The notes under the pieces are model-generated. The model did no database searches. It saw nothing but the letters and a program-made list of their open reading frames with translations, and was not told the DNA's origin. Below are positions 25,702 to 35,413 of a stretch of 64,000 nucleotides of DNA, one piece after another. The DNA is from an uncultured Bacteroidales bacterium. GTDB taxonomy: Bacteria > Bacteroidota > Bacteroidia > Bacteroidales > UBA932. Both the position numbers and the translations under genes were made by a program. The stretch is from NCBI GenBank assembly GCA_944325505.1, contig CALVAJ010000004.1, positions 49,162-113,161 on the forward strand. Direction: 5' to 3'. Within the stretch, counting starts at the first letter, position 1. The number at the start of each line of letters is the position of its first letter.

Positions 25702-27744
25702 ATGATTTGCAGTACAATACAGAATAAATCGGCTCAAGAGGCCATCAGTGCCGCCTCTTTGTGCGAAATGGCCGAAATACGGCTTGACAGCTGCCCTATG
25801 TCGGCTGTCATGATTCAGGAGTGTTTTTCAATGGATGTCCCTTTGGTGGCGACATGCAGGCTGTCTTCCCTGATGGAGGCGGATCCGTCCTTGACGGAGG
25901 CGGCTGCAGCCAGGGTCAGCGAGGAGAGACTCATAAAGGCCATAATAGCCGGCGCAAGATATGTGGACGTAGAATTGGAAGCCCCCAAGCAGATGGTAAA
26001 GAGGGTAGCTATGGCTGCAAGGGAGAACGGTACGGTCATGATAAGGTCGTACCATGATTTTTCCGGTACGGGAACTCTCGAAAAGTTGAAATCCATAGTG
26101 GAGAAGTGTCTGTACCATGATGGAGGAATCGCCAAGATAGCTGTCATGGCCGGCTCGGAGGCCGATGTCCGGACGGTACTTTCTCTATATGACATTTTCG
26201 ACCCTTCGGTACTCATCGCTTTCTGCATGGGAGACAAGGGCCGTGATTCCAGACTGGAATGCCTCAGACGCGGGGCTCCGTTTACATATGCCGCCGTGGC
26301 AGGAGCGCAGCAAGCCGCTCCGGGGCAGTGGCAGGACAGAGAAATGTACAGGGCTGCGTATGGAAGCCGGAAGTTTGCCGGATATCCGCAGCCTGGCGTA
26401 AGTGCTTCCGGTGAGCCGTGCCCGCGGATAGAGGTGCCTTCTTCAAAGAGTTTTACCCAGAGGGCCGTTGTCGCGGCTATGCTGTGTAACGGCACTTCGC
26501 GCCTGGGACATTATTCGGACTGCGGAGACAATGCCTCGGCCGTCGCTCTTGCACGCAGTCTCGGCGCGGAAGTCGCCCTGGAAGGGGATACGCTTGTCGT
26601 CACAGGCGCAGGCCCCGATAAGGTGAAATCATGTCTGGATGCGTCCGGCGCTGTCCATGTGGGTGAGTCGGGCCTTCTTGCCAGGCTTATGCTTCCGATA
26701 GCCGGCGCCATGGCATCCGTACCTGTCACTCTGACCGGTGAAAAGACCCTTTCCGGCAGGGTGTTGTCAGGGGTCGATGCGATAATGGAGAAGTTCGGAG
26801 TCAATGTCTCCGGCGCAGACGGAGAGTGCCGAGTCCCGATTGTCGCCAAAGGCAGGCTGACCCCGTGCAGGACTGATTTTTCCGGCACGAGCGGTTCCCA
26901 GCTTATATCAGGGCTACTGATGGCTCTTCCTCTGCTGGAGCGGAACTCTTCATTCATCGTGCATACTCCGGTAAGCATCCCTTATATGTTCATTACCGTG
27001 GATATACTGAAGAAGTTCGGAATAAGGATTTCCGATGAACTTCTTGGCGGGGATGATTTCATGCTTTCGGAAGGCAGCTGGGACTTCTGCAGCGACATAC
27101 TTTTCAAAGTGAAAGGCGGCCAGAGTTACTCTCCGGCTGATTTTAACCTTGAAGGGGACTGGAGTACCGCCGCCAATTTCCTGGTGGCCGGCGCCGTGTT
27201 CGGAAGAGCCGTACTTTCAGGTCTGGATACCGGATCTATCCAGGCTGACCTGAGCATTATGGATATCCTTATGGATGCCGGAGCCAGCCTGTCCCAGTAT
27301 GACGGAAACGACGGCGATATCGCTGTCCAGCGTTCCCCTCTGCGGAGTTTCACGACTGATGCTTCCCAGTGTCCGGATCTTTTCCCGATTGTGTCCGTCC
27401 TGGCGGCTTTCTGTCAGGGTACGAGCAGGATAAGCGGAGTCGGGAGGCTTTCTCATAAGGAAAGCGACAGGGGACAGGCTATCCTTGAGATGCTGCAGCA
27501 GCTGGGGGTGTCTGCAGAAATAGAGGAGGACACGCTCGTAATAGAAGGCCATTCCCTCGCACAGAGAATCCTGACGGGGAACCTGCTCAAAGGCGGTTTC
27601 TACAGGACCCGTCATGACCACAGGATGGCAATGGCCCTGTCAGTCGCTTCTCTGGGAGCCGACTCTCCCGTAGAACTCGATGACAGGCAGTGTGTTGGAA
27701 AATCCTGCCCGATGTTTTTCGAACTGTTTGACAGGATGCTGTAA
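25702..27744 (+). CDS. aroDA: fused type I 3-dehydroquinate dehydratase and EPSP synthase
   Basis: 680 residues from the ATG at 25702 (a TTG at 25690 is in frame but less likely). Residues 1 to about 225 are a type I dehydroquinase: EIRLD (25-29), catalytic His118 in SYHDFSG, Schiff-base Lys145 in GGIAKIAV and GDKGRDSR with Arg184. Residues 240-680 are EPSP synthase: PSSKSFTQR (246-254), GESGLLARLM, TSGSQLISGLLMALP and the C-terminal RHDHRMAMAL. Thus steps 3 and 6 of the shikimate pathway sit on one chain. It starts 12 bases after aroB. No frameshift is visible at the junction. Confidence 0.9.
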   Translation: MICSTIQNKSAQEAISAASLCEMAEIRLDSCPMSAVMIQECFSMDVPLVATCRLSSLMEADPSLTEAAAARVSEERLIKAIIAGARYVDVELEAPKQMVKRVAMAARENGTVMIRSYHDFSGTGTLEKLKSIVEKCLYHDGGIAKIAVMAGSEADVRTVLSLYDIFDPSVLIAFCMGDKGRDSRLECLRRGAPFTYAAVAGAQQAAPGQWQDREMYRAAYGSRKFAGYPQPGVSASGEPCPRIEVPSSKSFTQRAVVAAMLCNGTSRLGHYSDCGDNASAVALARSLGAEVALEGDTLVVTGAGPDKVKSCLDASGAVHVGESGLLARLMLPIAGAMASVPVTLTGEKTLSGRVLSGVDAIMEKFGVNVSGADGECRVPIVAKGRLTPCRTDFSGTSGSQLISGLLMALPLLERNSSFIVHTPVSIPYMFITVDILKKFGIRISDELLGGDDFMLSEGSWDFCSDILFKVKGGQSYSPADFNLEGDWSTAANFLVAGAVFGRAVLSGLDTGSIQADLSIMDILMDAGASLSQYDGNDGDIAVQRSPLRSFTTDASQCPDLFPIVSVLAAFCQGTSRISGVGRLSHKESDRGQAILEMLQQLGVSAEIEEDTLVIEGHSLAQRILTGNLLKGGFYRTRHDHRMAMALSVASLGADSPVELDDRQCVGKSCPMFFELFDRML

Positions 27745-27808
27745 ATAAGGGTGTAAAGGTATTCCGGATCATACCGGAAATCTGCGGAACCAGAATAGGA
27801 TTGATTAT

Positions 27809-28888
27809 ATGAACGCTTTTGGGAAAAACTTCAGGGTGTCGGTTTTCGGAGAGTCTCACGGTGCCGGAATAGGGGTTGTCATAGACGGGGTTCCGGCAGG
27901 GATAGACCTGCTTCCGGAAGACTTCATTCCGGACCTTCTGCGCCGGAAAAGCGGGGCTAAAGGCACAACGCCGCGCAAGGAAGAGGACATGCCCGAGCTC
28001 TTGAGCGGTGTAATGGCCGGACATACTACCGGAGCTCCGCTCGCAATACTGTTCCGCAACGGAAATACGAGGCCGTCGGACTATTCCCTGTTCAAGGAAA
28101 TGCCGCGTCCCGGCCATGCCGATTTCGTTGCCGGAGTGAAATGGCATGATTTCAATGACCCCAGAGGAGGCGGCCATTTTTCAGGGCGTGTGACACTCGC
28201 CCTTGTAGCGGCAGGCGTAGTGGCCAGGAAACTGCTTCATTCCGACTATGCCGTCGAATTGCTGTCCGGACATGGCATGGAAATGCTTCAGGCTGACCCT
28301 TCGATGCTTTTTTCGGTTTCCGCATCCCTTGTTGAAGTAGGCGGAATCCCTCTTTCTGAAGTGGAACGGCCCGGAGTGACCGATCCGTCGCTTCTGTGGT
28401 CAGAGAAGCTGGATGAGGCTATCGCTGAAGGGGATTCCCTCGGAGGGATAGTAGAATGTACGGTCGGAAATGTTCCGGTGGGGATAGGCGAACCGTTTTT
28501 CGACTCAGTGGAGTCCATGATATCCCATATGGTATTCTCGATTCCGGGAGTCAGGGGAATAGAGTTCGGTGACGGTTTCAGGGCTGCCGGGATGAAAGGT
28601 TCCGAGCATAACGACCCTCTTGTCTCACCCTCAGGGGTTACATCGGGCAACGGCGCCGGCGGCATAAACGGCGGTATTTCCAACGGGAATCCCATAGTAT
28701 TCCGCGTTGCTTTCAAGCCTACGTCCAGTATCGGAATGACCCAGCATACCTGGAATTTCAGTGCCGGGAAAATCGCCTCCCTCGATATCCGGGGACGTCA
28801 TGATGTATGCTTTGCCCTCCGCACCCCTGTCATTGTAGAGTCTGCGGCCGCAACGGTCCTCGCGGACCTGCTCCTTTCGCTGCGCTGA
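27809..28888 (+). CDS. aroC: chorismate synthase
   Basis: 359 residues, normal length. FGKNFRVSVFGESHG at the start, then MPRPGHADF, DPRGGGHFSGR and the C-terminal RHDVCFALRTPVIVESAAA are the three AroC signatures that bind FMN and EPSP. It performs the final step to chorismate. It follows the fusion gene by 64 bases, completing a nearly full shikimate block; aroE and aroK/aroL are not in this window. Confidence 0.95.
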   Translation: MNAFGKNFRVSVFGESHGAGIGVVIDGVPAGIDLLPEDFIPDLLRRKSGAKGTTPRKEEDMPELLSGVMAGHTTGAPLAILFRNGNTRPSDYSLFKEMPRPGHADFVAGVKWHDFNDPRGGGHFSGRVTLALVAAGVVARKLLHSDYAVELLSGHGMEMLQADPSMLFSVSASLVEVGGIPLSEVERPGVTDPSLLWSEKLDEAIAEGDSLGGIVECTVGNVPVGIGEPFFDSVESMISHMVFSIPGVRGIEFGDGFRAAGMKGSEHNDPLVSPSGVTSGNGAGGINGGISNGNPIVFRVAFKPTSSIGMTQHTWNFSAGKIASLDIRGRHDVCFALRTPVIVESAAATVLADLLLSLR

Positions 28889-28983
28889 TCTGCCGCTGCT
28901 GCATCATTTCTCACCGGAAGTAAAAGTCAGGCATTCATGTCATTCAGGACGGCCGGCGGGACGGGAGAAAAACTGATGGCTGT

Positions 28984-30615
28984 TCAGTTGTACGCCACCA
29001 GTTTGTCAGCCGGTACTGCCAGAGCCTCTTTCAACTGCTTGTCATACCTGAGCCTTATCCGGATTCCTGCCTCCTGATAGTAGTACCTTACGGCTATTTC
29101 TTCTTCGATGAACGGTATTATTTCATCCTTTTTCAGACGGATGAACTTTTCCTTGTCCATATCGAGAGCCTTTCCGAGAGCCTCGAGCTCCTGATTCATC
29201 GCGTCCTTGAGCCCGTCAGTCTCAAGCTCTTTCTTCATCTGGTCGAAAAGTGTCCTGGCCCCGCTTCTGTAGTCGAAGTCCTGCGTCTTGGCGAACTCTA
29301 TGAAATCCTCGAAATCCTCATCGGTAAAATGGAACTGCTCCAGGGCCGGAATGGTGTCATGTTCGCGCACGAACTTCAGTACGTAGTTGTCGACCACTCC
29401 TGAAAGCACCAGCGAGTAAACCAGCCTGCTGTAGACAGGAGATTCTATCTTTATGTCAGGGGTGATTCCCCCTCCGTCCCGGACACTCCTCCCGTGCAGG
29501 GTCTTGAACTCGTGCGTCAGGGAATCCGGTATGTGCCCCACGCTGCCGTCTTCATTCCTGTGGCTGTAGTCTATGGCCTGGACGCAGCGCCCGCTCGGGG
29601 TGTAGTATTTTGCAGTAGTGACTTTCAGCTGTCCGTTGTATACGACGGGACGTATGGTCTGGACCAGACCTTTGCCGAATGTCCGTTCTCCGATTATCGT
29701 CCCGCGGTCCAGATCCTGAATGGCTCCGGCCACGATTTCAGAAGACGATGCGGAGCCGCTGTCTACCATTATTATAATAGGTATGGATGTGTCCACCGGC
29801 CTTGATGTGGTCTTGTATTCCTTGTACGACTGCGGGTCTTTCCCTTTCGCGGTGACGACCAGAGAACCCTCTGGCACGAAAAGGGATACTATATTGATGG
29901 CTTCCGGCATGAGTCCGCCTCCGTTGCCGCGCAGATCCAGGACAAGACGTTTCATCCCTGCGTCCCTGAGCTTGAAATAGCCGGCCTTGACATCGCCGGA
30001 AACATTGTCCGTAAACCCGTTCTGCTTGATATACCCTGTAGTGTCATCCAGCATCCCCACGTATTCGACATCGGGGATGTGGATACGCTCCCTGACGATG
30101 GGAACGTCAAGAGTGTCGCCGCTGCGCAGCTTCTTTACCTTGAACACGACGGTAGTGCCCGGCTTGCCTTTCATCCTGTCGCTGCTCTGAGCCGCTTCAA
30201 GCCCTTTTGTCGGTACTCCGTCTATCGCTATGATTTCATCGCCGCATACCAGTCCGCTCTTGTATGCCGGGGAATCCTTGTACGGCTCGTTGATTACCAC
30301 ATTCTCTTCCTTTTTCTTGTAAATGATGGCTCCGATGCCTCCGTATGTCCTGGAGAGCATCATCTGCAGGTCCTCGTTCTCTTCCTCAGGTATATATATG
30401 GTATATGGGTCGAGGTTCTCGAGCATGGCATCTATGCCGGTGCGCATTATCCTGTCTACGGGAAGGGAATCCACATAAGAGCGGTTCAGTTCTTTCAGTA
30501 CCGAATTCTGGATTTCAACCCACTGCCCGAGTTTGAAACTTTTTGACTGGCCAAAGGCCGCAGCCGAAAAGAATATTACGGCGGATGCTACGGAAAATAG
30601 ACGTAAATATTTCAT
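28984..30615 (-). CDS. S41 family carboxy-terminal processing peptidase
   Basis: 543 residues from the ATG at 30615 (the longer frame would use TTG at 30621). A signal peptide ends near AAFGQ. A PDZ domain spans about 83-163 (GGIGAIIYKKKEEN ... PGTTVVFKVKKL). The protease core has LVLDLRGNGGGL, catalytic Ser290 in SGSASSSEI and Lys315 in ERTFGKGLVQT, 25 residues apart as in Prc/CtpA. It should cut C-termini of periplasmic proteins. The C-terminal 100 residues are helical and charged. Divergent from rdgB. Confidence 0.92.
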   Translation of the reverse strand: MKYLRLFSVASAVIFFSAAAFGQSKSFKLGQWVEIQNSVLKELNRSYVDSLPVDRIMRTGIDAMLENLDPYTIYIPEEENEDLQMMLSRTYGGIGAIIYKKKEENVVINEPYKDSPAYKSGLVCGDEIIAIDGVPTKGLEAAQSSDRMKGKPGTTVVFKVKKLRSGDTLDVPIVRERIHIPDVEYVGMLDDTTGYIKQNGFTDNVSGDVKAGYFKLRDAGMKRLVLDLRGNGGGLMPEAINIVSLFVPEGSLVVTAKGKDPQSYKEYKTTSRPVDTSIPIIIMVDSGSASSSEIVAGAIQDLDRGTIIGERTFGKGLVQTIRPVVYNGQLKVTTAKYYTPSGRCVQAIDYSHRNEDGSVGHIPDSLTHEFKTLHGRSVRDGGGITPDIKIESPVYSRLVYSLVLSGVVDNYVLKFVREHDTIPALEQFHFTDEDFEDFIEFAKTQDFDYRSGARTLFDQMKKELETDGLKDAMNQELEALGKALDMDKEKFIRLKKDEIIPFIEEEIAVRYYYQEAGIRIRLRYDKQLKEALAVPADKLVAYN

Positions 30616-30664
30616 TTTCAATAAAATTTTTATCGGGGAAGCGTTTTCGGCAAAACGCGGGCCA

Positions 30665-30702
30665 CAAATTTAAGAAAACTATCAAAAACTTTTTTACCTT
30701 TG
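30665..30702. promoter_or_regulatory. divergent promoters of the S41 protease and rdgB-recO
   Basis: TACCTTTG at 30695-30702 on the plus strand serves rdgB (ATG 37 bases later). TAAATTTG on the minus strand at 30665-30672 serves the protease gene. The -33 elements are not well conserved for either. Confidence 0.5.
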
Positions 30703-30738
30703 CAGCGATTTTAGAGGAAAAGAAAAGCAGTTATTGTT

Positions 30739-31365
30739 ATGAAGATCGTATTTGCAACGGGCAATAGCGGAAAACTGCGTGAAGCATCAGAGATTCTTGG
30801 CAAGGGATTCGAGCTCGTTACCCCTGCACAGATGGGCATCACGGATGATGTCCCGGAAACAGGCCTTACACTGAAGGCCAATTCGATAATCAAGGCGGAA
30901 CATATCTGGAACAGCTGCAAGTGCGCTTGCTTTGCCGATGATACCGGCCTGGAGGTCGCCGCTCTCGGAGGCGAACCCGGCGTACATACCGCAAGATATG
31001 CTGGTGAAGACAAGGACTTCAACAGGAATATGGACAAGGTCCTGGGCGAGCTCTCCCGTCTGCGCGCGGAGTGCTCCATGGCAGAGGCTCTGGGCGTGAC
31101 CATGAACAGATATTCGCGCCGCGCCCGGTTCAGGAGCGTCATTACGCTGATTCTGGACGGTGAAAAATATTTCTTTGAAGGGACCCTGGAAGGATGCATA
31201 GCCTACGGCAAGTCGGGAAACGGCGGTTTCGGATATGACCCTGTTTTCATCCCCGACGAATATCCGGGGAAAACCCTGGCCGACATTACCGAAGAAGAGA
31301 AAAACGCCATTTCGCACAGAGGCAAGGCCCTGCGGGCGATGGCGGCTTTCCTGAACAACATGTAA
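30739..31365 (+). CDS. rdgB: non-canonical purine NTP pyrophosphatase (RdgB/HAM1)
   Basis: 208 residues. KIVFATGNSGKLREA at the N-terminus, ETGLTLKANSIIKAEH, CFADDTGLEVAAL, and FGYDPVFIPDEYPGKTLADIT with SHRGKAL near the end match the Ham1 family in order. The enzyme hydrolyses dITP, XTP and ITP to monophosphates to keep them out of nucleic acids. The insert around residues 105-125 (RAECSMAEALG ... RRARF) is somewhat longer than in E. coli RdgB. recO follows after four bases. Confidence 0.93.
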   Translation: MKIVFATGNSGKLREASEILGKGFELVTPAQMGITDDVPETGLTLKANSIIKAEHIWNSCKCACFADDTGLEVAALGGEPGVHTARYAGEDKDFNRNMDKVLGELSRLRAECSMAEALGVTMNRYSRRARFRSVITLILDGEKYFFEGTLEGCIAYGKSGNGGFGYDPVFIPDEYPGKTLADITEEEKNAISHRGKALRAMAAFLNNM

Positions 31366-31369
31366 ACCG

Positions 31370-32023
31370 ATGGCAACCCTTACCGAACTGATAGTTCTCC
31401 ACCATACAAGGACAGGGGACAGTTCTGCCGTCATCCATACCTTGAGCAGAGAGTTCGGCAGGAGAGGCTTTTTTGTCAGAGGGCTGGGCAAAAACGCATT
31501 TACGACGATGCTCCTTCCCATGAATATCCTTGAATGCGAGGTGTCTGCAAATTCCAGGTCGGAACTCCGCACTGTCGGTAAGCCCGTGATGATATATCCC
31601 CTGGCAGGAATAAGGAACAGCATCTACAAGAATTCGATTACAATGTTCATGAGCGAGGTCCTGTACCGTGTCCTCAAGGACGGGGCTGAAGAAGCCGGGC
31701 TGTATGACTGGTGCCGTGAAAGCGTGCTGCTTCTGGATGCCATGGAGTCGGATTTCAGCAACTTCCATATAAGGTTCCTGCTCGATCTGGCATCGGCACT
31801 CGGTTTCAGGCCCTCCGCGGAAGACCTTGCCCCGTTTGCAGGGCCGCTTCTGCCTGTGCTGGAGCGGTTCCTGAAAGAACCCTTCAGCCGGAGCATGCTT
31901 ATCCCTCTGAACGGTAAGACCAGAGGGGAGATTGCGGAAGCTGTCCTGAAGTATATCGGTTATCACATGGAATCACAGCTGAACGTCAATTCATTGAAGA
32001 TCCTGCATGAGATTCTCTGTTAA
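31370..32023 (+). CDS. recO: DNA repair protein RecO
   Basis: 217 residues, slightly short (220-250 is usual). The N-terminal OB-fold shows IVLHHTRTGDSSAVIHTLSREFG and RGLGKN, followed by the helical part IYKNSITMFMSEVLYRVLKDG and FHIRFLLDLASALGFRP. The zinc-binding cysteines of some RecO proteins are not visible, as in other Bacteroidota. RecO loads RecA through RecR in gap repair. Cotranscribed with rdgB. Confidence 0.87.
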   Translation: MATLTELIVLHHTRTGDSSAVIHTLSREFGRRGFFVRGLGKNAFTTMLLPMNILECEVSANSRSELRTVGKPVMIYPLAGIRNSIYKNSITMFMSEVLYRVLKDGAEEAGLYDWCRESVLLLDAMESDFSNFHIRFLLDLASALGFRPSAEDLAPFAGPLLPVLERFLKEPFSRSMLIPLNGKTRGEIAEAVLKYIGYHMESQLNVNSLKILHEILC

Positions 32024-32060
32024 GAAATGATTAAAATGCAGAATATAAACCGTAAGAATA

Positions 32061-32091
32061 TTTGTCTCTTTTGTATAAATATCTAACTTTG
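32061..32091 (+). promoter_or_regulatory. consensus promoter of the TonB receptor gene
   Basis: TTTG at 32061-32064 and TAACTTTG at 32084-32091 with 19 bases between, a near-perfect Bacteroidota promoter; the ATG is 47 bases downstream. Confidence 0.8.
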
Positions 32092-32138
32092 CGCCCTAAA
32101 ATATTGCCAAGATTTATTTTTTATTTATATTACCACTT

Positions 32139-35100
32139 ATGAAACAAACAGTTACAAGATTTCTGCTCGCTTTGGCGGCATTGTTTGTAGGAGGGGGTAT
32201 TCTTTCAGCACAGGTGACCACTTCGTCTCTCAACGGTCTGGTTGTGGACGAGGCGGGCGTACCTGTCATCGGTGTGGCCATCCTTGCCACACACGAGCCC
32301 TCCGGTACTATCTACACGGTAATCACGAATGAAGATGGCCGTTACACTATCAATGGTATGCGTTCAGGCGGCCCTTACTCTGTAGAATTTTCATGTCTTG
32401 GCTACCAACCGATGACTTATACCGAAGTGACTCTTCAGCTTGCAGAGACTTACAGCCTGAATATCACTATGAAAGAAGACAGCGAGATGCTGAGCGAGGC
32501 AGTCGTGGTCGCTTCCGCCGCATCGAAGTTCGCTGCGGAAAAAACAGGGGCGTCCACAAATATTTCAAATACGCAGATGTCTGCTCTCCCGACTGTCAAC
32601 AGGAGCATCGAGGACGTAACGAGGCTTTCCCCGTACGGAGGAAACGGAATGAGTTTTGCCGGAACTGACGGCCGTACAGCCAACTTCACAGTCGACGGAG
32701 CCAACTTCAACAATAACTTCGGTCTCAACGACGGCCTTCCTGGAGGCGGCAGCCCTATCTCTATCGATGCCATCGAGGAGGTACAGGTCGTAATTTCACC
32801 GTATGACGTGCGCCAGACCAACTTTATCGGCGGCGGTGTCAACGCCATTACCAAATCAGGTACAAATACCTTCAAAGGTACTGCATATATCTACCACAAG
32901 AACGAGAACATGCGCGGCAACGCAGTCGAAGGTCAGGATATATCGGGTGCCCGCGACAGGGACAGGATGACCACATATGGTGCCACTCTCGGCGGTCCTA
33001 TCGTCAAGAACAAGCTCTTCTTCTTCGTGAACTACGAGTTTACCAAGACTCCGACCGTAGTGAACCGCTGGAGAGCTTCGGTTGACGGGAAGCGCGACGC
33101 CGATGCATTCATTTCCAGGACTCTTGCTTCCGATATGGCAGATATGTCAAAGTATCTGAAAGACACCTACAACTATGACACCGGTTCTTACACCGATTTC
33201 CCTGCAGACGAGAGCAACCAGAAGATCCTCGTCCGTCTGGACTGGAACATCGCGCAGAACCATCATCTTGCAGTCCGTTATAACTATACTCTGAACAAGG
33301 GCTGGAATTCTCCGAACGCGTCATCTTCAGACTGCGAGACCCGTACTGTAGATGCGCGTATGTCGCAGTATTCGATGTCTTTTGCAAACTCAATGTACTC
33401 AATGGACAACATCGTACATTCAGTCTCATTGGATTTGAACAGCCGTATCAACGACAACCTTTCGAACCAGCTCCTTGCTACGTTCTCCAAGCTCGATGAT
33501 GTCCGCGGAACCAATTCATCCGTTTTCCCGTTTGTGGACATCCTTGACGGAACTGATGACATACGTCCTTACATGTCTTTCGGCTATGAACTGTTTACAT
33601 ACAACAATGCAGTTCACAATACAGTGGCCAATGTAAGGGATGACATCACATATTATGTAGGTACACACAAGATTACTGCCGGTGCAAGCTACGAGTACCA
33701 GATGGCTGACAACTCATATATGAGAAACGGTACCGGATATTACCGCTATCGCAGCCTGAGTGATTTCTATAATCAGGCAGAGCCTGAGACTGTATGTCTT
33801 ACATATGGTTACGGCGATGACAACAACCCTGCGGCAAGGGTGCGTTTCCACAAGGTAGGCGTCTATGCCCAGGACGAGTGGACTCCTAACGAGAAGTTCA
33901 TGCTTTCTTACGGTATCCGTCTCGACGGACTGTTCTTCAGCAACAAGGACATCATGACCAACAACGCTATCCTTGCCCTCGACTATAACGGCCGCCATGT
34001 CGATACCGGTTACTGGCCGTCAGGCAAGATATCCGTTTCTCCGCGCGTCGGCTTCACCTGGGACATATTCGGAGACAAGAGCCTGAAATTCCGCGGAGGT
34101 ACAGGTCTCTTTTCAGGACGTCTCCCGCTGGTATTCTTCACCAATATGCCTACAAACTCCGGCATGGTGCAGAACAATGTAAAGATTCAGGTAGGAGATC
34201 CGCTTCTGAAAGAATTTACGAAGAAATTCATCACGGATCCGGCAGCTCTCAAGGATTTTCTCAATTCAAAAGATCCGGAGAAGTTCCCTCTTACCATTTC
34301 TCCTGAAGACGGAGTGGTAGGTTCGTCTTTCGCTGCGGTCGACCGCAAGTTCAAGATGCCTCAGGTATGGAAGACTTCGGTAGCCCTCGACTATGCGTTC
34401 CCTACGTCATTCCCTATGAGCGTTACCGGTGAGTTCATCTTCAACAAGACTGTCAACGGTGTCTGCATGTCCAACTGGAATGTAATGCCTGTAGACGGAT
34501 TCACCAGGCTCAACGGTCCGGACAACAGGCCTATTTACCCTGCGAACCATAAATATACCAAGACTGATGCGTTTGTCCTGACCAATACCAGCAAGGGATA
34601 CGGCTATTCTGCAAACATCATGTTCAACATGTCTCCGGTAGAGGGACTCGACCTCACTGCATCCTATACTCACCTTGTTTCCAAGGAGCTTACAGGTATG
34701 CCTGGCTCGGATGCTTCGAGTGCATTCACATATGTGCCTACCGTTGACGGCCCTAACAACCCGATCCTTCACAACTCTCAGTATGTGACACCGGACAGGT
34801 TCTTCGCATCCCTGACTTACCGTGACAAGTGCAACAATACTTTCAGCCTGTTCTACGAGACATGGAGAGGCGGTTACAACTACTCTTATATGTTTGACGG
34901 AGACTTCAACGGGGACGGCTACAACTATGACGCCATCTATATCCCGAGAACAAAAGAGGAGCTGCTGTTCGTTTCAGACTCTGACCGCGACCGTTTCTGG
35001 GCTTATGTCGAGAACGATAAATACCTCAGCAGGCATAAAGGCAAATATGCAGAGGCCTACAGCGTATATTCCCCTTGGGTTCACAGACTTGATTTCCACT

Positions 35101-35390
35101 ATGCACACGACTTCAAGGTGAGAATAGGAAAGACTACCAATACCCTCCAGCTCAGCGTAGATATCAAGAACCTTCTGAATATCTTCAATTCTTCATGGGG
35201 CGTGATGAAGTATATGAATCCTGATCTGAATTCAGGACGTATCCTTTCCTGCGACCATATCAATGCTGACGGAATTCCTGTATACAGCACTCCAAAGGCT
35301 GTAAGCGGAAATACTCAGACATGGACCTACTACCACGATCTCGGACAGTGCTGGTACGCTCAGATCGGTATCAAGTACATGTTCAATTAA
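32139..35390 (+). CDS. TonB-dependent receptor with N-terminal carboxypeptidase-regulatory-like domain (Oar-like)
   Basis: 1083 residues. Signal peptide to about residue 25. A CarboxypepD_reg-like Ig domain follows at about 30-115 (LNGLVVDEAGVPVIGVAI, then YTINGMRSGGPYSVEFSCLGY), then a plug (INRS-type SALPTVNRSIEDVTRLSPYGG, IEEVQVVISPYDVRQTNFIGGGVNAITKSGTN) and a long barrel ending in aromatic YAQIGIKYMFN. This is the Oar-like branch, distinct from SusC proteins, which pair with SusD. It is an outer-membrane importer or exporter of unknown ligand. Its partner is the OB-fold/BACON lipoprotein 23 bases downstream. Confidence 0.88.
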   Translation: MKQTVTRFLLALAALFVGGGILSAQVTTSSLNGLVVDEAGVPVIGVAILATHEPSGTIYTVITNEDGRYTINGMRSGGPYSVEFSCLGYQPMTYTEVTLQLAETYSLNITMKEDSEMLSEAVVVASAASKFAAEKTGASTNISNTQMSALPTVNRSIEDVTRLSPYGGNGMSFAGTDGRTANFTVDGANFNNNFGLNDGLPGGGSPISIDAIEEVQVVISPYDVRQTNFIGGGVNAITKSGTNTFKGTAYIYHKNENMRGNAVEGQDISGARDRDRMTTYGATLGGPIVKNKLFFFVNYEFTKTPTVVNRWRASVDGKRDADAFISRTLASDMADMSKYLKDTYNYDTGSYTDFPADESNQKILVRLDWNIAQNHHLAVRYNYTLNKGWNSPNASSSDCETRTVDARMSQYSMSFANSMYSMDNIVHSVSLDLNSRINDNLSNQLLATFSKLDDVRGTNSSVFPFVDILDGTDDIRPYMSFGYELFTYNNAVHNTVANVRDDITYYVGTHKITAGASYEYQMADNSYMRNGTGYYRYRSLSDFYNQAEPETVCLTYGYGDDNNPAARVRFHKVGVYAQDEWTPNEKFMLSYGIRLDGLFFSNKDIMTNNAILALDYNGRHVDTGYWPSGKISVSPRVGFTWDIFGDKSLKFRGGTGLFSGRLPLVFFTNMPTNSGMVQNNVKIQVGDPLLKEFTKKFITDPAALKDFLNSKDPEKFPLTISPEDGVVGSSFAAVDRKFKMPQVWKTSVALDYAFPTSFPMSVTGEFIFNKTVNGVCMSNWNVMPVDGFTRLNGPDNRPIYPANHKYTKTDAFVLTNTSKGYGYSANIMFNMSPVEGLDLTASYTHLVSKELTGMPGSDASSAFTYVPTVDGPNNPILHNSQYVTPDRFFASLTYRDKCNNTFSLFYETWRGGYNYSYMFDGDFNGDGYNYDAIYIPRTKEELLFVSDSDRDRFWAYVENDKYLSRHKGKYAEAYSVYSPWVHRLDFHYAHDFKVRIGKTTNTLQLSVDIKNLLNIFNSSWGVMKYMNPDLNSGRILSCDHINADGIPVYSTPKAVSGNTQTWTYYHDLGQCWYAQIGIKYMFN

Positions 35391-35413
35391 TCATCTGATA
35401 AATATTTGGATAT

